Shown piece after piece: positions 46,087 to 54,432 of a stretch of DNA of 64,000 nucleotides. The notes under the pieces are model-generated. The model had not been told where the DNA came from and did no database searches. It worked only from the letters and a program-made list of their open reading frames with translations. How positions within the stretch are numbered: position 1 is the stretch's first letter; every line of letters starts with the position of its first letter. The stretch comes from Martelella lutilitoris (lineage in GTDB: Bacteria > Pseudomonadota > Alphaproteobacteria > Rhizobiales > Rhizobiaceae). The DNA lies in contig NZ_CP066787.1 of NCBI RefSeq assembly GCF_016598595.1, positions 62,001 to 126,000 of the forward strand, in the 5' to 3' direction. Made by a program: the position numbers and the translations under genes.

Positions 46087-46672
46087 TCATTTCACCTTCG
46101 CGCGGAAGCGGGTGTGACAGGACGAACAGGTGTCGCTGACCTTCGCGAAAACCGCGTTGGCGGGCATCTCGGCCAGTTCTTCGCGCCCCATCGTGTCATC
46201 GGCCATCATGTCACCACTGCCCATCATCGAGTTGGCTCCCATCATGTCGGAGCCGCCCATCATGGCGCTTGTATTCGACTTGGTGTCCGACTGACTTGCG
46301 GGTGCGTTGTCAGCGGCAAGAGCCAGGCCTTCGGCGTATCTGTGCAACTCCTCGGCCAGGCCTGCAAAGCTCTCCCAATCGTTCCATATGGCGTCTTTCG
46401 CGACCGATGGCATGCCTGCGCTGCCGTCCGGGAACAGACGGGTCATGGCATCGCCAGCGTGCATGCCGATGGTTTCCGCAGCGTGCCGCACGGTATCAGC
46501 ATCATACCCCGTCTCGCCGCTCATCATCGGGGCGACCGTGTTTCACGGCCTTGCCCATTGCCGACATCGCGTCCATGCGCTCCTTCACGATACCGGTCGC
46601 GCCGCTATGGGCGAGCGCCGCCGATGCCACGCCGACAAGCACGGCGGAAGTGATAATCCCTGTAGGTTTCAT
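46087..46672 (-). pseudogene. Cytochrome c' with a +1 frameshift
   Basis: The start ATG 46672 follows AAGGA. The first frame gives a signal peptide (ending ALAHS) and the cytochrome c' N-terminus A-T-G-I-V-K-E-R-M-D-A-M, then shifts at about 46538-46533, where one extra C in GTGAAACACGG ends it early at a TGA near 46501. The other frame continues correctly (M-S-G-E-T-G-Y-D-A-D) through to the C-terminal heme site C-S-S-C-H at about 46108. Removing one base restores about 194 residues. A Met-rich insert (A-M-M-G-G-S-D-M-M) sits before the heme. It is either a true pseudogene, programmed frameshift or sequencing error. Confidence 0.8.
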
Positions 46673-46673
46673 G

Positions 46674-47012
46674 TCATTGTCCTTCAAATCCTGATTTCGA
46701 GACGGGTCCGATCACGTGAGGAGGCCGGACCTTCGTGGTCGCGGCACGCCTGACGGGGTGTGCGCGCTCTGAATCCACCGTGATCGCCGCAAGTGCGCAG
46801 TCAATTCCCGGATGGCAATGTCCGAATGCCTCCTGGATGACAGTATGATCTTCGCCATGATCATCGTCGACCACGGCGTGCGTTGAGCTTGTCGCGGCGG
46901 GAGCAGAAGAATGGGCTTCAGCGCCCTGAGGGGTCAAGCCGAATGCGAAAAGCGCGCAGAGAATCATCGCGCGTAGCAAGCCGACAGGTTCGATTTTGCG
47001 TCTTTCGTTCAA
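46674..47012 (-). CDS. Small His-rich exported protein, unknown
   Basis: The product has 112 residues, with a signal peptide ending GAEAH. The mature part has many His (D-D-D-H-G-E-D-H, then G-H-C-H-P-G-I-D-C) and could bind metal. It overlaps the next cytochrome gene by four bases. No family is recognised; a periplasmic copper-binding role is inferred from composition and context. Confidence 0.65.
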   Translation of the reverse strand: MNERRKIEPVGLLRAMILCALFAFGLTPQGAEAHSSAPAATSSTHAVVDDDHGEDHTVIQEAFGHCHPGIDCALAAITVDSERAHPVRRAATTKVRPPHVIGPVSKSGFEGQ

Positions 47013-47467
47013 AAGATGCCGTTTTCCTTCTGAAGCTCACGAATGTAACGCGTGATCATTTTCACGTCGCCATCGGTCACACCCTCCACCGCCGGCATGT
47101 TGCCGAAGTTCCAGTGATGCGCACGGACGCCGTTTTTTGCCGCGAGGACGAATGCCATGTCGGAGTGATGGTTTGGCTCATAGGTCTTGTGTACAAGCGG
47201 TGGGGCGACGCCGTTCTGGCCCGCCGCATTCGCACCATGACACTCGGCGCATTTGGCGTCGAACGCCCGCTTTCCGATCTGCGCGTCCGCCGACAGTTCG
47301 GCGGGAAGCGCCACCTCGACGATCGGTGCGCCCTCGGCCAGGGTGCTGGTATCGGGCGGAATCATCGAATGGCCCGTGCCTTGCGTCGCCCGTTGCGTCG
47401 CATTCCAGTAGACCGCAACCCCCCCGACGAGAAAGAAGGCGACGATCGCCAGCAATGTCTTGTTCAT
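47009..47467 (-). CDS. Monoheme c-type cytochrome
   Basis: The 152-residue protein has an N-terminal membrane anchor (about 5-22) and heme site C-A-E-C-H (about 71). N-M-P-A-V-E-G-V (about 120) gives the Met ligand. It is a membrane-attached periplasmic electron carrier. It lies between the L,D-transpeptidase and the His-rich protein in the operon. Confidence 0.85.
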   Translation of the reverse strand: MNKTLLAIVAFFLVGGVAVYWNATQRATQGTGHSMIPPDTSTLAEGAPIVEVALPAELSADAQIGKRAFDAKCAECHGANAAGQNGVAPPLVHKTYEPNHHSDMAFVLAAKNGVRAHHWNFGNMPAVEGVTDGDVKMITRYIRELQKENGIF

Positions 47468-47500
47468 ACTTTTCTTGCCCCTCGCAACCGAATGCTTCGG

Positions 47501-48076
47501 TCAAATAAGTTTGACCTGTGTACCAACCGGCGATCTGTCGAAAACCCCGACAATTTGTTCGTTATAAAGGCCGATACAGCCATTCGACGATTTGCGACCG
47601 ATCTTGCGCGTGTCGTTGGTGCCGTGAATGCGATAGTACTGCCAACTCAGGTGCATGGCACGAATACCCAGCGGATTGTCCGGCCCGGGCGCCACATAGC
47701 GCGGCAGCGTCGGATCGCGCTCGATCATCGAGGGTGTCGGCGCCCAATCGGGGGCCTCATCCTTGAAGACCACTTCGGTATAACCGCGGCGTGTCAGCTC
47801 GTCGGACAACGGCACCGAGGTGGGATAGATACGCATCTCCCCATCGGCAGTCCAATGCTGGAGCACCCTGGTGTTCGTGTCCGAGAGCAGGATGCCTTTG
47901 CCAAGGCTGTCGAAGTGATCCTGCCAAGCGTGTAGCCGGAAGGAAGACATGTTGCGCCTCACCACGGACGCTTCCTCCGCCCGAAGGAGTGTTGGGGTCG
48001 CCAGCGCGATAACACCGCTGGCACCCGCCGCCAGAAATCCGCGCCGGTTGAGGGGCTTTTCGCCATTTTTTATCAT
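47501..48076 (-). CDS. L,D-transpeptidase (YkuD domain), Tat-exported
   Basis: The 191-residue protein has a Tat-like signal (N-R-R-G-F-L-A-A-G-A) and the catalytic motif H-G-T-N ... S-N-G-C-I-G-L (about 155-175). It is first in the copper operon, directly after a CueR-type promoter. Copper is known to inhibit L,D-transpeptidases (established in E. coli), so a copper-induced copy may replace lost crosslinking; that link is inferred. Confidence 0.9.
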   Translation of the reverse strand: MIKNGEKPLNRRGFLAAGASGVIALATPTLLRAEEASVVRRNMSSFRLHAWQDHFDSLGKGILLSDTNTRVLQHWTADGEMRIYPTSVPLSDELTRRGYTEVVFKDEAPDWAPTPSMIERDPTLPRYVAPGPDNPLGIRAMHLSWQYYRIHGTNDTRKIGRKSSNGCIGLYNEQIVGVFDRSPVGTQVKLI

Positions 48077-48114
48077 AACCTGCTCTCACATCTATTTCTT
48101 GCCTGTTTTAGCGG

Positions 48115-48145
48115 GATAAACCACCTTCCAGCACCGGAAGGTCAA
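48115..48145 (-). promoter_or_regulatory. CueR-type promoter of the minus copper operon
   Basis: TTGACC (48145-48140), a 19-base spacer TTCCGGTGCTGGAAGGTGG, then TTTATC (48120-48115). The near-perfect dyad ACCTTCCAGCACCGGAAGGT is inside. It starts the eight-gene operon ending at the 42445 terminator. Confidence 0.85.
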
Positions 48146-48192
48146 GCAGATGCCCCCTGACAAGACCGTGATTTTTGTATCGGTTTGTATCG

Positions 48193-48223
48193 TTGACCTT
48201 CCGGCGCAGGAAGGCTTTAGCCC
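48193..48223 (+). promoter_or_regulatory. CueR-type promoter of the plus copper operon
   Basis: TTGACC (48193-48198), a 19-base spacer TTCCGGCGCAGGAAGGCTT, then TAGCCC, a weak -10. It lies back to back with the minus promoter, about 50 bases away, and drives genes from 48254 on. Confidence 0.8.
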
Positions 48224-48253
48224 ATCTCCTGTATGCTTGGAGATGCAACGAAA

Positions 48254-48541
48254 ATGAATGAATCTGAAACTCCTGTTGAGAAATCGAGCACGATGCCGGT
48301 GATGAAATACGCCATGTGGGCCTGCTGCGCGGTAATGCTGCTTCCAATCGCAGCGTTCGTGATGACGGGGGGACTTGCGGGCGGATTGACCTCCGGGCTC
48401 TACGTCTTCGCACCTCTGCTTTTGTGCGTCGCCGCACATTTGATCATGCATCAGATGATGGGAAAATCATGCCATGATACGAAGAGCGAGCGGACCGATG
48501 ATGTTGCGATCCAGGTGGATCAAAAAGTAGCCGCCAATTAG
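48254..48541 (+). CDS. Small membrane protein, DUF2933-like
   Basis: The 95-residue protein has two membrane helices (about residues 16-37 and 45-65) separated by a Gly-rich turn, then the H-L-I-M-H-Q-M-M-G-K-S-C-H segment. The Met/His/Cys-rich tail could bind copper. DUF2933-type proteins are common in copper islands. It is the first gene under the plus CueR promoter. Confidence 0.7.
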   Translation: MNESETPVEKSSTMPVMKYAMWACCAVMLLPIAAFVMTGGLAGGLTSGLYVFAPLLLCVAAHLIMHQMMGKSCHDTKSERTDDVAIQVDQKVAAN

Positions 48542-48547
48542 GCCGGG

Positions 48548-48778
48548 GTGAGATTGGGTATCGTTCGCCGTCTTCTGCCGCTTTGGGCGATGCTCTTACT
48601 TGGCGCCTGCGCCCAGACCATCGCGCAATGCGAGCGAAGCGGTGATGTCCGGCTCTCTTCGAGCGGTCAGGTGGCCGACCTGCCTGCAGGTTGTGAGGTA
48701 AAGGAAATAACGGGCAGTGGGCTGGCAGTGCTTGAATGTCGGGACGGCAGGGAGGGCTTCGCCTTCGCTTTGGAATAG
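48548..48778 (+). CDS. Small lipoprotein, unknown
   Basis: The product has 76 residues from a GTG start, with lipobox L-G-A-C (Cys about 21). The mature part has three further Cys (in A-Q-C-E-R, G-C-E-V and L-E-C-R). It lies between DUF2933 and the DsbA-like gene. No family is recognised. Confidence 0.6.
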   Translation: MRLGIVRRLLPLWAMLLLGACAQTIAQCERSGDVRLSSSGQVADLPAGCEVKEITGSGLAVLECRDGREGFAFALE

Positions 48779-48796
48779 TTGTGAAGGTGACGGGAT

Positions 48797-49567
48797 ATGA
48801 TTGAAGGACGGCGGAATACATTGGCAGTTCTTGCGACTGTTGCGGCCGCCTACGCCGGGTTTTGGTATTTTCCGGAACTCGGTTCGACCGAACTCAACTT
48901 CGAGGACGTTCAATACCCGCGGGGCTTTCGCAGGCTGTCCGCCAGCGAAAGCTCGAGCGGCTTCGATCTCTTCATCGGAATGAACGCCATGGGTCCGGAT
49001 AGTCTGGCGGATGCCGAAGCGCGGGTCAGGGCAGATATCTGCGGTGCGCTCTACGGCGATGACCTGTCTGCAACACAGCGCGTTCCGGTGGCGTTTTTTA
49101 CAGAGTATTATTGCCCTTATTGCCGTGTTCAGACCAGGACGCTTGCGGCGCTCGATGCACGTCCCGACAGCAACCTGCGTGCCATCTGGCACGAATTGCC
49201 GCTTCTCGGGCAATCGTCGGAGGTCGCGGCCAAGGCGGCGCTGGCGGCGAAACGCCAGGGTGCCTATGTCGCATTTCATGAACGGCTCATGAAATCCTCG
49301 TTTGTGGCGACACCGGAATATTTACAGGCTTTGGCGCGAGACATCGGTGTCGATCACCAACGTCTGATTACCGACATGCGAAGCGCCCCTGTTACCGAAG
49401 AATTGGAAAACAGTGCTGCTCTCGCACGGGTATTCGGCATTTTTGGAACGCCCGCCCTGATAATCGGGCGAACGATCATCCAGGGCCAGATCGATGAGAA
49501 GACCATTCTGCGTGTTGCCGAGATGGAAATCGAGGAAGATTGGACGTCCCAGTGTCAGACAGCGTGA
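48797..49567 (+). CDS. DsbA-family thiol protein, membrane-anchored
   Basis: The 256-residue protein has a signal or membrane anchor (about residues 8-26) and a thioredoxin fold with Y-Y-C-P-Y-C (about 109) and a cis-Pro region F-G-T-P-A-L-I (about 219). It probably works with the ScsB/DsbD-like protein encoded next, whose ATG overlaps its stop. The pair resembles the Scs copper-tolerance thiol relay. Confidence 0.85.
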   Translation: MIEGRRNTLAVLATVAAAYAGFWYFPELGSTELNFEDVQYPRGFRRLSASESSSGFDLFIGMNAMGPDSLADAEARVRADICGALYGDDLSATQRVPVAFFTEYYCPYCRVQTRTLAALDARPDSNLRAIWHELPLLGQSSEVAAKAALAAKRQGAYVAFHERLMKSSFVATPEYLQALARDIGVDHQRLITDMRSAPVTEELENSAALARVFGIFGTPALIIGRTIIQGQIDEKTILRVAEMEIEEDWTSQCQTA

Positions 49568-51681
49568 TGAACAAATTCTCGCGGCTTTTCGTCGCAAAGC
49601 TGATTCTGCTGGTCTGCCTCGGTTTTCTCGGCGCGGGGCTGGCCAGTATGTCGAACGCCGCCGAATCCGGGAGCTTTTCCAACCCGGCTCTCGAGGCGCG
49701 TCTGATCGCAGCCGAAAACGGAGTCGGCCCGAACGCGACGTCCCTGTCCGCCGGGCTGCATCTGGAGTTGGGCGAGGGCTGGAAGACCTATTGGCGGTCC
49801 CCGGGCGAGGTCGGCATCCCGCCCTCGATCGACTGGGCGGGATCGGAGAATGTGGAAGAGGTCGAATTGCTCTGGCCCGCCCCGGAACGGTTCACGGCCT
49901 TCGGGATCGAGAATTTCGGATATCACGACGAGGTCGTATTTCCGCTGCGTATCGCATTGTCCGACCCCGGCGCGCCGGTGCGATTGAACGCCAATGTCAC
50001 GCTTCTGACCTGCTCGACCGTTTGCGTCCCGCAGGAGTTCACACTGACCCTGTCGCTGCCACGAGCCAGCGGAATCGACGCGGATGCGGCGGCGCTCATC
50101 TCGGCCTATGCCGAAAAGGTGCCGGAGGAGGGGGCTGAGAGCGGTATCTCGATCCAGTCGGCCTATCTCGACCCGGACATGACCGCCCTGACGCTGGTCG
50201 CACACAGTGAGCGTCCCTTCGCGGGCCCGGATGTCTTTCCCGAACTGGGCGCGGGCACGGCATTCGGCAAGCCGGATATTCGTCTGGGCGACGGGGGCCG
50301 TCTGCTCTGGGCCCGATTGCCCGTTCTGAGCGCGGCCGCGGATCTGCCCGATCTGCGGATCACCGTGACCGATGGCGACCGTGCGGCCAGCCTGTTCACG
50401 GAGTTGGCCGATGCAGCACCGCAGCCGCCCTTCGCCCTGGACCGCGTGCTGCCGGGTCTGGCGGAACTGGCCTGGATCGCCGCAATCGCCTTCCTCGGCG
50501 GTCTTGTCCTGAACGTCATGCCCTGCGTGCTGCCGGTGCTCTCCATCAAGCTGTCCTCGGCGATGAAGAGCCGCGACCAGGGCGTGGGCCGTATTCGCAA
50601 GGGGTTTGCCGTCTCCGCACTCGGCGTTCTGGCGTTCATGTGGTCGCTCGCCGCTTTGACCCTCGCGGCGCGCGGTCTGGGGATGACCGTGGGCTGGGGG
50701 CTGCAATTCCAGAACCCCGTATTCTTGGCGGTGATGTTCATTGTCCTGGCCGTGTTTTCCGCCAACCTTTTCGGGGCATTCGAAATCGAGCTGCCGTCTT
50801 CCTTGCAGACCCGGCTCGCCCGCGCCGGCGGTGGCAAAGGCTATAGCGGCGACTTTGCGACAGGTGCCTTTGCCGCCATCCTCGCGACACCCTGTTCGGC
50901 GCCGTTCCTGGGCACGGCTGTTGCCTTTGCGCTGGCCGGGCGGCTGCTCGATATCGCGGTGATCTTCACGGCCCTGGGGATCGGTCTGGCCTTGCCCTAT
51001 CTCATCGTTGCCGCGTTTCCGGCGGCGATCTCGCGCCTGCCGAAACCGGGCCGCTGGATGCTGTGGCTGAAGATCCTGCTGGGGCTGGCATTGGCGGGCA
51101 CAGCCGGCTGGCTGTTCTGGGTGCTGATCGGTGTCGGTGGCATGACGTCCGCGCTTGCGGTTCTGACAGCCAGCGCAGTCCTCGTCGTGATTCTGTCTTT
51201 CAGTCGCCTGGCCGCAGGTGCTCGCTTGTCCGGGGCTGCGGCCACGGGCGCGTTGGCCATCTTCCTGGCGGGATTCCTTTCTGCGGCCGGCACGCCGAAC
51301 GCCAAGCCGGCGACGGACTGGGCCGCATTCGACCGTCGAGAAATTCCGAAGCTCGTGTCGCGCGGAGAGGTGGTTTTCGTGGATGTGACCGCCGATTGGT
51401 GTCTCACCTGCAAGGCCAACAAGGCGCTCGTGCTTGACCGCGCGCCGGTTCGAACGGCCCTTCGCGCGCCGGGCGTGACGGCGATGCAGGCCGATTGGAC
51501 CCGGCCCGACGAGGCAATCTCGCGCTATCTGGAGACCTTCGACCGCTACGGTATTCCGTTCAACGCTGTCTATGGACCCGGCGCTCCCGAGGGTATCGTC
51601 CTGCCCGAGCTCCTGTCGTCCGAAGCGGTTCTATCAGCGCTCGAGAAGGCGGCGGAGCGCGCGGTGGCGTCGGGCGGATAG
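49567..51681 (+). CDS. ScsB/DsbD-family thiol-disulfide transmembrane reductase
   Basis: The 704-residue protein has an N-terminal signal and a periplasmic domain with T-C-S-T-V-C (about 150). Eight membrane helices (about 310-590) contain N-V-M-P-C-V-L-P (about 320) and T-P-C-S-A-P-F (about 445). The C-terminal thioredoxin domain has D-W-C-L-T-C-K (about 615). This is the ScsB arrangement. It moves electrons from cytoplasmic thioredoxin to periplasmic thiols and so supports copper tolerance. Confidence 0.9.
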   Translation: MNKFSRLFVAKLILLVCLGFLGAGLASMSNAAESGSFSNPALEARLIAAENGVGPNATSLSAGLHLELGEGWKTYWRSPGEVGIPPSIDWAGSENVEEVELLWPAPERFTAFGIENFGYHDEVVFPLRIALSDPGAPVRLNANVTLLTCSTVCVPQEFTLTLSLPRASGIDADAAALISAYAEKVPEEGAESGISIQSAYLDPDMTALTLVAHSERPFAGPDVFPELGAGTAFGKPDIRLGDGGRLLWARLPVLSAAADLPDLRITVTDGDRAASLFTELADAAPQPPFALDRVLPGLAELAWIAAIAFLGGLVLNVMPCVLPVLSIKLSSAMKSRDQGVGRIRKGFAVSALGVLAFMWSLAALTLAARGLGMTVGWGLQFQNPVFLAVMFIVLAVFSANLFGAFEIELPSSLQTRLARAGGGKGYSGDFATGAFAAILATPCSAPFLGTAVAFALAGRLLDIAVIFTALGIGLALPYLIVAAFPAAISRLPKPGRWMLWLKILLGLALAGTAGWLFWVLIGVGGMTSALAVLTASAVLVVILSFSRLAAGARLSGAAATGALAIFLAGFLSAAGTPNAKPATDWAAFDRREIPKLVSRGEVVFVDVTADWCLTCKANKALVLDRAPVRTALRAPGVTAMQADWTRPDEAISRYLETFDRYGIPFNAVYGPGAPEGIVLPELLSSEAVLSALEKAAERAVASGG

Positions 51682-51735
51682 GGCGCGCTCTTCATGTGGG
51701 GAGGCATCAATAAACTGCCACGGAAAGGAGGTTCG

Positions 51736-52680
51736 ATGAGTTCCGAAACAGAATTCCATATTCGTGGACACGGATCGCACATGCCGACAAGCGGGCGGGG
51801 TATGGTCATCTCGGCCTGGCTGACCGGCGTCTATTTCATCATTGAGCTTGGTATCGGGCTCTGGACCGGATCGATCGCTGTCCTGTCGGATGCATTCCAC
51901 ACGTTTTCCGCCGTGGGCGGAATCCTCGTCGCCGTGGGCGCGGCCCGGCTTTCCCGGCGGCCTGCCGATGCAACATTCAGCTTTGGCTGGTACCGCTCCG
52001 AAATCCTCGGCGCGCTGGTGAATGGCGGGTTCCTGGCCGGAATGGCCTTCGTCGTTATCTATATGGCCGCGATGCGGCTGAACGCGCCCATCGACCTGCC
52101 GACAGGGCCAATGCTGCTTGCTGCAGCCGGGGGTCTTGTGACGGAGTTCATTTCGCTTGGCCTCATCTGGAAACAGAGCCGGAGCGACATGAACGTGCGC
52201 GGCGCGCTCTGGCACATCATCCAGACCTTCGTGGGCAGCCTGCTCATCATCGTCACGGCGCTGGTGATCCGCTTTACCGGTTTCCTGATGATCGACCCAC
52301 TTCTGGGCATGGCTTTCGGCTTCGTGCTGCTCTGGGCCAGCTGGGGCATCCTGCGGGATGCGGCGCGGCTCTTGATGGAGGCAGCGCCGAGCGAGATAGA
52401 TTTGAACTCGGTGATCGCGGATCTGGAAGCGCTCGACGGTGTGCACGACGCGCATCATGTCCACGCATGGACATTGACCAGCGGGCGGAACGTGTTTTCG
52501 GCGCACCTTCGCGTGGGTGACGGCGTGGACCCGCAGGCGGTGCAACGACGGGCGCACCGCTTGCTGCGCCGCGATCACGGCTTCTTCTTCGTAACGCTCC
52601 AGACTGAAACCGAGTGTCTGGACGAGTCGGGTGCCGAGACGATCGATATCACCTCGGGCCATCAGGTCGGCCATGTCTGA
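51736..52680 (+). CDS. CDF-family metal cation efflux protein
   Basis: The 314-residue protein has six membrane helices. S-D-A-F-H-T (about 57) and the second metal site in the fifth helix (H-I-I-Q-T) match cation diffusion facilitators. A C-terminal cytoplasmic domain includes H-D-A-H-H-V-H-A-W (about 237). It exports Zn2+, Co2+ or a related divalent ion using protons; the exact metal is unclear. AAAGGAGG lies before ATG 51736. Confidence 0.9.
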   Translation: MSSETEFHIRGHGSHMPTSGRGMVISAWLTGVYFIIELGIGLWTGSIAVLSDAFHTFSAVGGILVAVGAARLSRRPADATFSFGWYRSEILGALVNGGFLAGMAFVVIYMAAMRLNAPIDLPTGPMLLAAAGGLVTEFISLGLIWKQSRSDMNVRGALWHIIQTFVGSLLIIVTALVIRFTGFLMIDPLLGMAFGFVLLWASWGILRDAARLLMEAAPSEIDLNSVIADLEALDGVHDAHHVHAWTLTSGRNVFSAHLRVGDGVDPQAVQRRAHRLLRRDHGFFFVTLQTETECLDESGAETIDITSGHQVGHV

Positions 52681-53449
52681 CGGTTCGCTCCGCTTGTGGC
52701 TGGCACGCAAGCTGATCGGGCGCATCGTCGCCCGGGCGGCGGGGCGCGGCCTTGCCACGCGCGGCCTGCGCGACACGGAGGGGTGCGAGATCCGTTGGCT
52801 GACGCCCGAAATCGAGGCATTCGTGGTGGCGATGACCGCGGAAACCGTCCGCCTTCGCCCCCATGCGCAGCAGGCAGAGCTTCCGACTTTCGGTAGCCGG
52901 CTGATGGTGGAAATGGCGATCTGGACGATTGCAGCCGACCGCAGCCTGCGCGCTTGTGGCATCGCGCCCGAGACCGCGCGACAGGTGGTCGCCGATCTCG
53001 GCTGGGACATCTACCGGCGGATGCTGGCGCTCAGCGCATTGCCCGTGCGCCTGCTCACCCGCGATTCCGGCCGTCGGCTGCGCTGGACCATCCGCGCGCT
53101 GCTGGTGTTTCCCTTCGCGCCCTCCGGTGCGCCGGGTTACGCCGTTCGGGTCAGCCGGGACGGGGACGACCTGTTCACGCATTTCACCCATTGCCCGCCG
53201 CAGAGCTTCGTGCGCCGCATCGCCCGGGCGGAGGACGATCCTGAGTCGCTGGAGTCGTTCCGGCAGAGCTGGTGCCGCTACGACTGGCCCGGTGCCGACG
53301 TCATCGCCGGGGATGGCCAGCGCGGTCACTATCGCCGCCGGCGTACTCTGTCCCATGGCGACCCGGTCTGCGACATGTGCTGGATCGGGAACGCGAGCCG
53401 CGACGCAATAAGTGGCCAGGAGGACCGCGACGAGCCGGCGGCGTCCTGA
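52673..53449 (+). CDS. ATC-hydrolase-like protein (L-2-amino-thiazoline-4-carboxylate hydrolase family)
   Basis: The protein has 258 residues. The C-terminal region with H-Y-R-R-R-R-T-L-S-H-G-D-P-V-C-D-M-C-W (about 222-241) is characteristic of this family. The family contains hydrolases of thiazoline compounds in cysteine metabolism, but most members are uncharacterised. The start overlaps the end of the CDF gene. A link to cysteine supply under metal stress is possible but not shown. Confidence 0.7.
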   Translation: MSDGSLRLWLARKLIGRIVARAAGRGLATRGLRDTEGCEIRWLTPEIEAFVVAMTAETVRLRPHAQQAELPTFGSRLMVEMAIWTIAADRSLRACGIAPETARQVVADLGWDIYRRMLALSALPVRLLTRDSGRRLRWTIRALLVFPFAPSGAPGYAVRVSRDGDDLFTHFTHCPPQSFVRRIARAEDDPESLESFRQSWCRYDWPGADVIAGDGQRGHYRRRRTLSHGDPVCDMCWIGNASRDAISGQEDRDEPAAS

Positions 53450-53481
53450 GAGCGTGAACGAGAGAGGATCAGAACCGACCC

Positions 53482-54396
53482 ATGCGCACCATCCTGTTAC
53501 TGCTTCTCATCACCTTCTCGGAGGCGACAATCGGCGTCTTCGTCAAGCTGACAGGCGGTCTGATCCCGATCCACACGGTGAATTTCTACGCCATCCTCAC
53601 GGCCGCGCTGTTCCTCATGATTCTGATGCCGTTCGCAACCGGGAACCCGCTTCGCGTTCCGTGGAAGAACCTCAAGGACACCGCCATCATCGGTATGCTG
53701 ATCGCCACCCAGATCAGCGTCTTCAATTACGCCATGACCCTGGTGCCGATTGCCAACGCGGTCATTTTCTGGAGTATCGCGCCGTTCTTCACCTTCATAT
53801 TCTCGGCGCTGTTTCTCGATGAGAAAGCAAGCTGGGGTCACTACCTGACCTTCGCGGTCGCCATCATGGGCATTGTTCTCGCGAAACCGCTGGAGGGCGG
53901 ATACATGGTCGGAAATCTTGTCGCGCTTGCCGATGGGGCGATCTATGCCGCGATGATCACCTACATGCGCCACGAAGGCAAATCCGAGACCGGTAACGAC
54001 ATCGCCTGGTCCATGCTTGTTGCCGCCCTCGTGCTGTCGCCGGTGCTGGTGATCTTCGGACCCGGCGACATCATGGCAATGACAGTCAATGAGCGGATCG
54101 GCATTGCTGCTCCGGCCGGGCTCTGGGCGCTGATGCTGGGACTGGTCTCTACCGGGTTCGCCTATTTCGGCATCTCGCTTGTGCTGAAGACGCTGAACGC
54201 CAACGTCTATTCGCTGGTCGACATCATCGTATCGCCGGTGGTTGCGGCAACGCTGGGCTTTCTCGTATTCGGAGAGGTCCCGGCGACGGGCATGATCTAT
54301 GGCGGCGCGTTGCTTCTGACGGCCGGGTTCGTCCTGACCCGTCTGACCACCCGGGACGATCCAAACCTTGCGGCGCATCCCTGTCAGTGCACCTGA
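53482..54396 (+). CDS. EamA/DMT-family transporter
   Basis: The 304-residue protein has ten membrane helices in two EamA repeats, typical of drug/metabolite transporters. N-terminal T-F-S-E-A-T-I-G-V-F-V-K and a second repeat beginning D-G-A-I-Y-A-A-M are present. The C-terminal tail ends C-Q-C-T. The substrate is unknown. It is the last gene of the plus operon, convergent with ccmI. Confidence 0.85.
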   Translation: MRTILLLLLITFSEATIGVFVKLTGGLIPIHTVNFYAILTAALFLMILMPFATGNPLRVPWKNLKDTAIIGMLIATQISVFNYAMTLVPIANAVIFWSIAPFFTFIFSALFLDEKASWGHYLTFAVAIMGIVLAKPLEGGYMVGNLVALADGAIYAAMITYMRHEGKSETGNDIAWSMLVAALVLSPVLVIFGPGDIMAMTVNERIGIAAPAGLWALMLGLVSTGFAYFGISLVLKTLNANVYSLVDIIVSPVVAATLGFLVFGEVPATGMIYGGALLLTAGFVLTRLTTRDDPNLAAHPCQCT

Positions 54397-54432
54397 TCGC
54401 ATTGGCAGGGAAACCATAGCGCTGTTTCGGCC

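Noticed and set aside
49555..50706. Minus-strand frame of 383 codons opposite the ScsB-like gene
   Set aside because: Shadow of a coding region with clear DsbD motifs.
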